From Linderina pennispora (lineage: Eukaryota > Kickxellomycota > Kickxellomycetes > Kickxellales > Kickxellaceae), in contig NW_024468257.1 in assembly GCF_002104995.1 (NCBI RefSeq), positions 496,001-560,000 on the forward strand: a stretch of DNA of 64,000 bases, given 5' to 3'. The position numbers and the translations under genes were made by a program. Of the stretch, positions 53,578 to 62,807 are shown one piece after another; within the stretch, counting starts at the first letter, position 1; the number at the start of each line of letters is the position of its first letter. The notes below the pieces were generated by a model. The model was not told where the DNA came from and did no database searches. It was given only the letters and a program-made list of their open reading frames with translations.

Positions 53578-56288
53578 ATGGCCTCCCAGTCCACGACACC
53601 TTTACTGGCACTCAAAATACCGCGCAATGTGCTCGACAAGCTGCAGTCGACCGACGGAATCCAGCTCACACTGGGCGGCAAAGAGAAGGGCATTGGCGGG
53701 TCAATGGTCATAGCTGGCATGCGCTACGATGTGCGGTATCGGGCAGAGCGCGGCGGCGTAGCGCTTGTATTCCAAGGCAAGTCGCCAACAATAGTCAGCG
53801 GCGACACCGAGAGCACCCAATGGGAGCCGCACGGCAAAGTGACTGGCCGCCTGACGCTCCTGCCGCCCAAAGGAACACAGCCGACTGAGCGCAAACCGGC
53901 GGCAAGGCCCGCAGAGCCAGCAGGAATGGCATCGCTGGAGTCCAGCCAGACAGCATTCAGCTCGATGGTCGAAAAGGCCGTGGCCGAGCAGACACAGCAG
54001 CAGCGCGCAAAGGAGCGGGCAGCAGCCAAGTCAGCGCCATTGAAGCGGCCGGGCGTCGCGGCCCAGCACCAGAAGCACCTGAAGCAGACACGCGATCGGC
54101 TTCTGCACTACCTGGCGTTTGCGTCGTGCGAGGAGGAAAAGGCGATGGCCAAGCTGAAGGGGTCGCGGCAGGAAGTGCTGGACATTCTCAAATCAATTGC
54201 GACCGTGGACGGTACGCTGTGGACGCTCAAGCCGGAGCAGTTCCGTGAGGTGCAGATTATGCAGTGGGAAAAATACAAGGGCAGTGTCAGGCTGCAGGTC
54301 GCTGCCAACTGCCTTGCTGCGTTCGATAAGCTTGGACTGCCCATGGACGATCCGGACCGCGTGCGCGTAACAAAGGTGCAGAAGAAACTTAGGGAAATGA
54401 TTGCAGAGCAACGGGCACAGCAGACGGCGGCCAAGCTGGGCCAGAGCACAGCTCCGGCCGGCTGCCAATGCGAGCCCGCCTGCGGCTGGGGCTGCGGCTG
54501 CCACGGGCTCGTTGTCGGCTCTAACCAACACATCTGTGATCCGCAGCCCGACAGTCCCGTCGCTGAGCCTGCCGAAGGAACCACCTGCGACAAAGAAAAA
54601 GCCCACTCGCTCGGTCATTGCACCTACGCTGGCCAAGACGCTCGGCATGAAGGGAGCTAAGCCGGCCAAGCGCAAGCTGACAGGGACCACTGATTCGCTT
54701 GGCCCGCCTTCCCGCAGCTCGGTTGCGCCCGGCCGCCGGTCTGTCACACCCGATTTTAGCGCTGACACCAAGGCTGCGAGCAAGAAGCCCGAGCCGAGCA
54801 ATGAGGATGGCGAGCTGAATGATGGCGAGATCAAGGAAGAGGGCGAGACGTCGGGCCCAGAATACGGCAGAGCTGCTGAATCCCTGGCACCAGCCAAGCC
54901 CCAGCTGCAGGCGTCTAGAGGCCACTCACACAGCGCATCGTTCCAAGGAGATCGCCAGAGGAGCGACCCTTCAGACCAACACAGATTGCCAGTGGACCGC
55001 AAGCGGTTCCGTCGGCTGCGCGCCGAGTCCGATGTGCATCCAGTATCAGACACGGAGGCCGACTACAGCCGACCACAGCACCGGCCGCCACGCTGGAGCA
55101 GCAGCCAGAGCCGCAGCCCGATGATGGTCGATCGCGTGGATGGCACCTTCAGCCGGTCGCACAGTCATAACTCGCGCTTTCACTGACACCGACGCAGCAG
55201 ACCTTGACGAGCACGGGAGCCGCCGCCCGCTACAGCTCCGGTCGCGCCCACTACCCGCCCAGTCGTTCGCTGTGTCGCCGGCCATATCGTCGCCACAGGT
55301 GCCCAGCATTGAGACTGAAGCGGCTGTCAACAGAGTCCAGGAGAGGCTAGCAGCAGAAATCAGCGCAGAACGACGTATCCCCTCGTTGACATCAGCCAAC
55401 GGAAATGCTGACACAGCCACTGATGCAGCCACACAATCCATGACGGCCGCTGCAGCTGCCATCAGTGCTCGTGCCCGGCTGCCGCGCGGCCCATCACTGT
55501 CGCCGGTTCCCTCCCGGCAGGACTCTCTGTCGCGTTCGCCGGCAATGCGGCCACAGAACCCAAAGACCATTGAGGACCTGGAGCGGCTCGAGCAGTCGAT
55601 CCGCACAGCGTACGAGGAGTACTGCGAGCTGCGGCTCAAGCTCGATAGCTGCCACGCTGAATTCACGCCCTTGGTAGACGAGCTAGCGGCGGCCCAGAGC
55701 GCAAGCGTGGATGCGCGCAAACGGGCTCTGGAAGCCAAGTGCTCGAACGAGGCCGACCGGGAAGAGGGTGAGGAGATCCCTGGCGACTGCACATCACCGT
55801 CGGAGCTTAGCCTGGCGATTGATCCGACGACTAGCAAGTGCACGCCCGACGGATGCCGGCTCTACGTGTACGATGATCCTGACGATGGTCAGACAATGTG
55901 GCTCGCCGATTCGCCCGAAGTCGTAATCGACGCAGACGACGCGTCACCGTCGTGTCGCCGGCGCCGTTTGCTGCCAGAGGAGGCGCGAGTGATACGTGCG
56001 AGCCAGAAAATCTCGGAAAGCTACAGGGACCTGCCCGGCGGAGACGCGCTGCGGTGGACCAGGAGGTATCTCCGACTGCATTCGCAGCTTGAGCAGATGG
56101 GTGATGACCTGAGTAAGGGGTATGAGCGGCTGCGGAGGAGCATGATGAAGCAAGTCGATGCGCTCAGAGGCGAGCTCGAGGACTTGGACATAGATATTCC
56201 CAACCTTGACGAAAAGGTGGGCGATGTGCTCGCCTTGGAGACGTATCAGAAGGGCTTGGCTGATGCACATAGCGCTTCAGCCGACTAA
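53578..56288 (+). CDS. ELL-type RNA polymerase II elongation factor (two frame breaks)
   Basis: About 900 residues. The N-terminal ELL domain starts MASQSTTPLLALKIPRNVLD and includes LLHYLAFASCEEEKAMAKLK, EVLDILKSIATVDGTLWTLK and EQFREVQIMQWEKYKG, matching the winged-helix part of ELL that ends with the FKEVQ-like motif. A long Ser/Pro/Arg-rich middle follows. The C-terminal occludin/ELL homology domain reads KTIEDLERLEQSIRTAYEEY, CELRLKLDSCHAEFTPLVDE, and later LRLHSQLEQMGDDLSKGYER, a coiled coil. ELL stimulates transcript elongation and, with EAF, forms the core of super elongation complexes; S. pombe has Ell1. Frames change near 54455 (GGCC repeat) and near 55170. The order of both ELL domains supports one gene. 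The insert is longer than in S. pombe. Confidence 0.8.
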
Positions 56289-56705
56289 CATGACATTGGC
56301 AATAAACGACAACCCGTGCGTGCTCTGCAGGCACTACCACACTCATCTGCACGACCGGCCTACGTCGGCAGAAAAGACAAGTGGCCATTGCAAGTTTGCG
56401 TGGCAGACCTGGATATTAGTGAATGCAGCTCAAATTAATGAGCGCCTGCCCAGTCTGTTTGCTAGGCGATCAGCGAGGCCAATGTGTGGGTCTGTGAGGG
56501 ATGCCACAAGCACACTTCTCCTTTGCTTCCCACCTTGTTCGCACAGTTGTATTTTAGTCTCCCCCTCCACCTTCACCTTCTAATCGCACGAGCATTGACT
56601 TCCTTTACTGTTTCACCTGTCGAATTCCCCCCCCCTTCCCCCGTTACCATTCCAGCCTTCGCTGCCTACTGCTCCTCTTGCTGAGGCGAAATTCCACCGT
56701 TTCAA
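56289..56705. other. spacer upstream of the SLC35-type transporter
   Basis: 417 bases. Pyrimidine-rich tracts (56555-56645, with CCCCCCCC at 56629-56636) precede the transporter start. No gene is recognised. Confidence 0.45.
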
Positions 56706-58129
56706 ATGGCCAGAGATGCAAACCATGAGTACACAGAGCTCACAGACATGACAAATGCACCTGATGGTGCCGCCTCCGAGCGTATCCTATGAGACAGGCA
56801 TGCAGGCCAATGCACCTGAACGGCGAGGACTGAAGGCGCTGATGCGCGATCCCGGGGTTCGCAAGAACGTACTGCTGAGCGCGCTCTTCATAGTCATGTG
56901 GTATTCGTTTTCCGGTATGCTCTCAGTATACAATCGCTGGCTGTTTGGCAACTCTGAGCGCGACTTTTCGTTCCCCTTGTTTGTCAGTGCTATCCATATG
57001 CTGGTTCAATATCTGCTATCACTTTTAGCGCTACGCATGTTCCCGCACCTGCGTCCGACCCAATCGCCGACATGGAGTGCGTATCTGACGCGAGCGGTCC
57101 CATGCGGAGTTGCGTCGGCGCTGGACGTTGGGCTGAGCAATGTGAGTCTGCAGACAATTACTCTGACCTTCTACACGATGTGCAAGTCGTCGAGCTTGGG
57201 ATTCGTCCTGCTATTTGCGTTCCTGTTTGGGCTTGAGCGCGTGCGCCTGGTGCTGATTGCCATTATTGCCGTGATCTCAATTGGCATCATGCTGATGGCT
57301 GCCGGAGAGGTGAATTTCGTGTGGGCCGGCTTCCTCGAGGTCATGACATCGTCGGCCATGAGCGGCTTGCGCTGGTCGCTGACGCAGATTTTGCTGTCAC
57401 AGGAGCGGTTCGGCATGAATAACCCGATTGCAACCATGTCAAAGCTGACGCCCATCACCGGTATCAGCATCATGGTGTTCTCGCTGATCATCGAGCATCC
57501 GTTCACCGAAATCGCAAAGAATAAGAACATGGACTCGACGCAAGGAATCGTCATGATCGTGGCCCTGATGGTGGGCGGCGGCGTGCTGGCGTTCGCCATG
57601 ATATTGTCCGAGTTCTTCCTGATCGCACGCACGTCGGTCGTGACCCTGTCAATTGCTGGGATGCTGAAGGAGGTTATGATGGTTGGCGTTGCCCATCTGA
57701 TCTTTGGCGACACCATGTCGTTTGTCAATGCCTGTGGCCTGCTGGTCGCCATGTTTGGCATCGGCATGTATAACTGGCTCAAGATCCACGACATGCTGAA
57801 TTCGTCCAAAGCGAAAAGCACCAGAAGCAGCGATTCCGATCCACGCAATCTGAGTTTGGACGAGGTGAGGCAGCGCCAGATAAACTTTGCCGGCGAGCCC
57901 TACGACGGCCTGATGGTGAACATGGAGACCATCGCCAATGGTGATATTTTTGATCACGACGATGACGACGCAAATGGCGGTCCAGCTGTCGGCCAAGTCG
58001 GGTGTCAGCAGCGGTATGGCTACCAAGGGGTATGCGCGCAGACGGCAGTCGGTATTTTCCAACGGCGAGGGAATCACTGGCCGTGGATTCGATGAGTTCT
58101 CGCTGTCTTCGACTGACGGGCATCGGTGA
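56706..58129 (+). CDS. SLC35 / triose-phosphate-type transporter (two frame breaks)
   Basis: Drug/metabolite-transporter superfamily protein with about ten helices, closest in style to SLC35C2 and yeast Ymd8, in the Golgi or ER. Start MARDANHEYTELTDMTNAPD; a shift near 56785 leads into SYETGMQANAPERRGLKALM. Helices include VLLSALFIVMWYSFSGML followed by SVYNRWLFG, LFVSAIHMLVQYLLSLLA, SLQTITLTFYTMCKSSSLGF (a TPT signature), LVLIAIIAVISIGIMLMAAG and FVNACGLLVAMFGIGMYNWL. The cytosolic tail is acidic (FDHDDDDANGG). A second shift near 57990 leads to KSGVSSGMATKGYARRRQSV and a stop at 58129. Text beyond (DDISLPEIRSK, QRFVDQAGNSTANSINMD) may still be coding to about 58260. Substrate unknown; nucleotide sugars are the usual cargo. 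Confidence 0.8.
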
Positions 58130-58818
58130 TGACATCTCGCTACCTGAAATTCGCTCCAAGCATCGAGGGTGGTGCGCAGAGGTTTGTCGACCAGGCTGGC
58201 AACTCAACGGCGAACTCTATAAACATGGACCACATTATATCACAGGAGCACGAGGATAGTCCGGGAGCGACAAAAGTTAAAACCACAAAGAATAAAACCA
58301 AAGTATTTCTAATCACTACACATGCTCAGCGAGTATCACATCTCTACATACGATAATGCCACATGAGCCATGTGGTACTCAATGGACTTTTGTGTGTACG
58401 GTTTACTTGCGCCTTAGAAAAATTCTTTTTACCATAGCTGATAAGAGAAGTGGAAAAGGAGGTTGTTTTTGGGTTCTACTATGTAGGGTTTAGGATGCTT
58501 GAAGGTTGGTTTTACTTGATGGGACAGTAGATGGAGCAGAAGGGAGGGAAGACGGAAGATGTGTGACATATAGCTGTGTCCTAGCCAGGGCGTGCTGCGT
58601 CGTTGGTTCGACGCAAAACGCGTTGCCTGACCAGACACAGCCATTGTTTGGGTCAAAGACCCGAGCCTGACCGCCCATTACCCTCAGTGGGACCACAGCG
58701 CCCACCATCATATGCCTGATCAGGGTTATCGATATCACTACTATCGCCGTCGACGCCCGGGTCTGGCGAAACACAACATGCTGAGCATGCATAAAGATAT
58801 ATCCATGGCATGAAAGTT
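58130..58818. other. spacer between convergent transporter and TAF6 genes
   Basis: The left 130 bases may still belong to the transporter. An AATAAAA at 58290-58296 fits a polyadenylation signal. Nothing else is recognised. Confidence 0.4.
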
Positions 58819-60171
58819 TTATTCTGATGTGGAGGCAGTCGACGAGTCCTTGCTAGCCCGCTCATGGGCCAGCAAATACGCGACAATTCGACCACCGTCC
58901 CCATCGGCAAACACAAGCCTGGCCAAGGTCTCGCCGACAATCTCAGCCAGTTTCGACTTCTGCACGCTGGTCAGGCTAGCCGCATCCAGCTCCTTATTAT
59001 CCAGCGCCAGCGCTCTCAGCGCCCCCAGAAGCGCCTCCTGACAGTGCCTGCCGTCGCTGACCAGCTGCTGGTTGTCCTTGGCCATCTCGGCATCCAGCAG
59101 AGTCATGTACGTCTTGATGTTCGGCAGGATCAGGACCTTGATGATGTTGACACCGAGCTTGGTCAGGCCTGTGATTGCGCCATAGTGTGTGGTCAGTGGC
59201 CTTGTCGGGTCCAGGAAGGCGCGGAGGAGCGTGCGCGCAATCCGCGCCTGCAGCGTATGGTAGGAGCGGCTGAACTGCTGGCAGATCTCGGCAATCTGGT
59301 CAGCAGCGCCGTCACGCAGCGACCAGTGGTCCTCGGCCGGACTCTCACACAGCCGCTTGCTAACCAGGCACGTCAGCAGCGAGGGAATCAGCTGGTGCAT
59401 GTACGGCTCGACAAAGAGATTCGGGTTCTTGCGGATTGCACGCGCAACCGCCATCGCCGTCTTCAGTGCATCGAGGCTGTGGATGTTGGACTTGACTGTC
59501 TCGGCAATATACTGGATAAAGTATGTTACCAGCTGGTGGATTCCTGCGTCGATTGCAATGCTCTCCAGCGCAGTCGATTTGACTGCCAGATCGCTGCTCT
59601 GCAGAGACTCTGTAATGCACTCAAAGTAGAGCTGCAGCTCCTTCGACAGCACATGCTTGACCAGCGGTACTGTTTCCACACCACTCGTGCCATCTGTCTT
59701 TTGCGCGTGCGGCCGAGCCTGCTTCTTCGCCGGCGCATCCTCGTCGTCAAGGGGGATCGGGTTCTGCTGGATCCTGGGCTGCACGCCCTCAATGGCAAGC
59801 CAGTGCGATGTGTAGACAACCTCAAGGGGCACGCTGGGCAGCGGCTCCTCCAGGTACGTGTCCAGGTCTATTAGCTCGTCCTCGACATAGTAGATCTCCT
59901 CCAGCGCCGTCGCCGCTTTGTTGAATTTGATCGGACGTCCGGCTTCAAATCCATAGATGGGCTCAATATTGCGCACGCGCAGCGCATTGTTGACATCAGC
60001 CACCGTCAACTTTGTGCGCTTCGAGTGCCGCATGAACTTCACTGCCTCGTCGATAATCTCGTGCAAGCGGTACTCAACATCCTGCGCCATGGCCGCCGAG
60101 ATGCCGTCCTTGAGCTTTGGGATTCCAATGGACTCTGACGTGCTCTTGATTGTGCTCTTTGGGTATATCAT
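58819..60171 (-). CDS. TAF6: TAF6, TFIID/SAGA subunit
   Basis: 450 residues, intact. The histone fold is N-terminal: IYPKSTIKSTSESIGIPKLK, MAQDVEYRLHEIIDEAVKFM, KRTKLTVADVNNALRVRNIE and EPIYGF, the hallmark end of the TAF6 fold. The HEAT-repeat half follows: LSKELQLYFECITES, MHQLIPSLLTCLVSKRLCES, HWSLRDGAADQIAEICQQFS and THYGAITGLTKLGVNIIKVL. TAF6 pairs with TAF9 in TFIID and SAGA. I start at ATG 60171. The frame is open to 60222, but the extra residues (LIKLLFLLFK) are translated A/T-rich leader. It lies 131 bases downstream of the MFS gene stop on the same strand. Confidence 0.95.
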   Translation of the reverse strand: MIYPKSTIKSTSESIGIPKLKDGISAAMAQDVEYRLHEIIDEAVKFMRHSKRTKLTVADVNNALRVRNIEPIYGFEAGRPIKFNKAATALEEIYYVEDELIDLDTYLEEPLPSVPLEVVYTSHWLAIEGVQPRIQQNPIPLDDEDAPAKKQARPHAQKTDGTSGVETVPLVKHVLSKELQLYFECITESLQSSDLAVKSTALESIAIDAGIHQLVTYFIQYIAETVKSNIHSLDALKTAMAVARAIRKNPNLFVEPYMHQLIPSLLTCLVSKRLCESPAEDHWSLRDGAADQIAEICQQFSRSYHTLQARIARTLLRAFLDPTRPLTTHYGAITGLTKLGVNIIKVLILPNIKTYMTLLDAEMAKDNQQLVSDGRHCQEALLGALRALALDNKELDAASLTSVQKSKLAEIVGETLARLVFADGDGGRIVAYLLAHERASKDSSTASTSE

Positions 60172-60302
60172 AGAGGAGAGTTTGAACAAGAGAAAAAGAA
60201 GTTTTATTAATCGCCAGAGCAAAAAAAATTCAACCTTCAGAATGTATGCGTGATCGATTGATGCAGATGGTTATAGCCAAAGGCCACGTGACTGGTAGAT
60301 TT

Positions 60303-62012
60303 CTATGTGGCAATGTCGCGGGTTTCGATGGGCAGTGCCACCATGCTAGCAGCGGACATCCACAGCAGCGCAACACTCAGGTACATCGGCAGCGTGGTGC
60401 TGACTTCCAGCAGCATACCGGCAACAAGCGGGGCGATGATTCCGGCGACGCGGCCCATGGCCGATGCAATTCCGCAGGCAGTCCCGCGTACCGAAGGATG
60501 GAACACCTCCGGCGTATAAGCATAGATGATGGCGTACATGAGCGAGCTTGTCAGCCCAAAAACTGACGACGACATGGTTGTAAGCCAGGCGACATGTGTC
60601 TTGGCAGTCATGGCAAATGTTATCAGGGCCAGGCCAGCGAAGAAGGTCGATATCGCCATAGAGTAGATGCGGCCGAGCCGTGTGTCAACCATCCAGGCAC
60701 CAAGGATCGACCCTGGTATGCCGCTGACCGCGTAGATAAGCGCATCCCGGTAGACTGCCGTCTGCTTGCTATGTGAGCCTGCTGCCAGCTGCTGCTGCTG
60801 GGCACCAGGTGCGCTGCGCGACTCGAGGAACTTGGGCAAGAACACATTGAACATTGTGAACCCCATGGCCACCAGCGACCAAATCAGCCAAATTAAGACT
60901 GTTGTGCGCCGGAGCTCAGGCGTGAACAATGGCTCCAGCGAGCGCATGTGACTGCGGAAGTCAAGCGCGCCACGAATTCGGCTCTGGATTGATTTTGCTT
61001 GCGGCCGGCTGGCTGGTCGCCCCGGCTCTTCAATGTCCTCGGGCCATTCGAGCCACGACATGTCGTCAGAGCTGCTGAGTGACGGGGGTCTGGCAATATC
61101 GTCGCTGGACTGGTTTATCTGTGGGCTGATAAGCGAGCTCTCAAAGTCAGCCACGTCCTGGCCGTCGCTGTGGTCTCCGCTACGAGGGCTGGTGGCCACA
61201 GCCTTGGTCGTGCCGCCATTGAACATGACGATTTTCTTCAAAACGATTATTACATCGGAGCGGCGGTTCTGCTGCAGCAGGAACTTGGGGCTCTCGTACA
61301 AGCTGAACCAGCCATTGCGCAGTACGACCATGGCCATGGTGACAAGCGACAAGGTCGCCATCAGGTACCGCCAGCCGTTGTTCAGCTTGCCCACATCGCA
61401 CCCCTGGCTGTCATCCGGACAGCTGAAGGGCGGCAAGATGGCCAATGCCAGCACCGACGTCAGCACGGACCCAAATGAAAAGAACACACTCAGCAGCGTC
61501 AGCAGGTGGCGCTTCTCACGTGGGATGAACTCAAGGAAGATGGCGCCATCCACAGGCATGTTGCCACCCACACCCGTGCCAAGGCCAAACAGGCACGCGC
61601 AAAAGACTCCGAATGATGGCGCAAAGCTCGCCAGCATTGCAAACACCGCCGATACCACCAGTGTCCAGTGATATGCGACCAGGCGCCCAAACCGATCCGA
61701 CAGCAGCCCCCACATCAACGCACCACCGGTCAGACCCAGGAACATCGACGACGACATCAGGCCGATCTGCCCGTTGCTGACAGAGAAGTGCTGCTGCACA
61801 CGCGGCAGGATACATGCGATGCATTGCATGAACATGTTGTCTGCGAGCCACCCCAGTCCGCATAAGCCCAGGATGCGCCGGTGGAACTTGCCGAAGCCAA
61901 TGTTTGATATCATGCGGTTCAGCTCTACCTCGCTGTCATCGACCGGGTCGTCGGAGGCCCGCTCCAGGGCCGTGCCATAGTCTATCTCGTTCTGTGCCGC
62001 GGACTCATTCAT
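60303..62012 (-). CDS. MFS transporter, SV2/sugar-transporter-like
   Basis: 569 residues from ATG 62012 (MNESAAQNEIDYGTALERAS), intact, about 12 helices. Motifs: LCGLGWLADNMFMQCIACIL (first helix), GGALMWGLLSDRFGRLVAY (MFS signature A, GxxxDRxGR), GLGTGVGGNMPVDGAIFLEF, and in the second half SGIPGSILGAWMVDTRLGR. The central loop is long and Ser/Asp-rich. The pattern fits the SV2-like branch of organic ion or inorganic-acid permeases found widely in fungi. Cargo cannot be told. The frame is open 155 codons further upstream, but this part reads as translated promoter and includes A and T runs, so I reject it. A 10-bp inverted repeat lies 67-94 bases before the start. Confidence 0.85.
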   Translation of the reverse strand: MNESAAQNEIDYGTALERASDDPVDDSEVELNRMISNIGFGKFHRRILGLCGLGWLADNMFMQCIACILPRVQQHFSVSNGQIGLMSSSMFLGLTGGALMWGLLSDRFGRLVAYHWTLVVSAVFAMLASFAPSFGVFCACLFGLGTGVGGNMPVDGAIFLEFIPREKRHLLTLLSVFFSFGSVLTSVLALAILPPFSCPDDSQGCDVGKLNNGWRYLMATLSLVTMAMVVLRNGWFSLYESPKFLLQQNRRSDVIIVLKKIVMFNGGTTKAVATSPRSGDHSDGQDVADFESSLISPQINQSSDDIARPPSLSSSDDMSWLEWPEDIEEPGRPASRPQAKSIQSRIRGALDFRSHMRSLEPLFTPELRRTTVLIWLIWSLVAMGFTMFNVFLPKFLESRSAPGAQQQQLAAGSHSKQTAVYRDALIYAVSGIPGSILGAWMVDTRLGRIYSMAISTFFAGLALITFAMTAKTHVAWLTTMSSSVFGLTSSLMYAIIYAYTPEVFHPSVRGTACGIASAMGRVAGIIAPLVAGMLLEVSTTLPMYLSVALLWMSAASMVALPIETRDIAT

Positions 62013-62807
62013 AATGGAATTGCCTGCATGGAGGAAAGGAAATCTAGGTATTGGAAAAAAGTTGCAGAAAGCTCCGCCAAAAAAAAACAGTGACAGGTTT
62101 TTTTTTACCGCAGCGTAGGGTTTGTTTTTAGCTGCTCGATGACGTTGTTGTGTACTGCGTTTGGTGGCAGCCAATGGGTGGCCAGCAGTGGGCAGTTCAG
62201 GGACATTCGCCAGCTGGCATGGTCGCTGGGGCACACTCTTTGCTAGAACATGGCAAATCTCCTGCAAGGTCCCATCACCACAGCGCAAGCTGAGAGCCGG
62301 GTCACAACATCCCCGCTTCGAACACATTCCGTGGAACACATGCTCCAACAATTGCGTCTTGAACTGCTCGATTTGGCATGCCCTGAACGCACTGCAAAGA
62401 ACAACAGCTCGCCAAGCCGGGGACAAGAATCGCCGGCCCACTAAATCATCACCTGTTTGTTTCCCGCATGCCAGCACACGTAAGGGAATTTGCAGTGGGG
62501 GACGAGATTACCTGCTGGCAACAGGCAAGGCATTTAAATGTGCATGCTGCTGACAGCGGTTGGTTTAGAAGAAACCTGCGCCATTTCTGCTCTGCCAGTT
62601 TTTTTCCTTTCTACTCTGCCTTGCTATCTTTCTAACCAATATCCAGCAGCATAGCACCACTCTTGTACAGATACTATTATTACTATTCTCACTTGGCATC
62701 TCGCAGACACTGCCTTACGTAAACAGCACGCGATTGCCAACCCTCGCACGAAACTAACCCGACTGCGCTACGCTGTTTTTCGGTGGCTGGCATTTACCCA
62801 CATCATA
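62013..62807. other. divergent promoter region, MFS transporter / third RING gene
   Basis: 795 bases. An A9C...GT9 inverted repeat lies at 62079-62106. No gene is recognised. Confidence 0.45.
62079..62106. repeat. inverted repeat of A and T tracts
   Basis: Nine A and one C at 62079-62088 pair with one G and nine T at 62097-62106 across an eight-base loop. Such tracts disfavour nucleosomes and may shape the MFS promoter. Confidence 0.6.

Noticed and set aside
54193-55053. 286-codon open frame on the minus strand
   Set aside because: It is antisense to ELL, which has two recognisable domains on the plus strand.
60172-60222. upstream start for TAF6
   Set aside because: The 17 extra residues are translated A/T-rich leader; TAF6 proteins begin near the IYPKSTIK block.
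62013-62477. 155-codon N-terminal extension of the MFS transporter
   Set aside because: It crosses A and T runs and encodes phenylalanine strings; the ATG at 62012 gives a normal MFS N-terminus.
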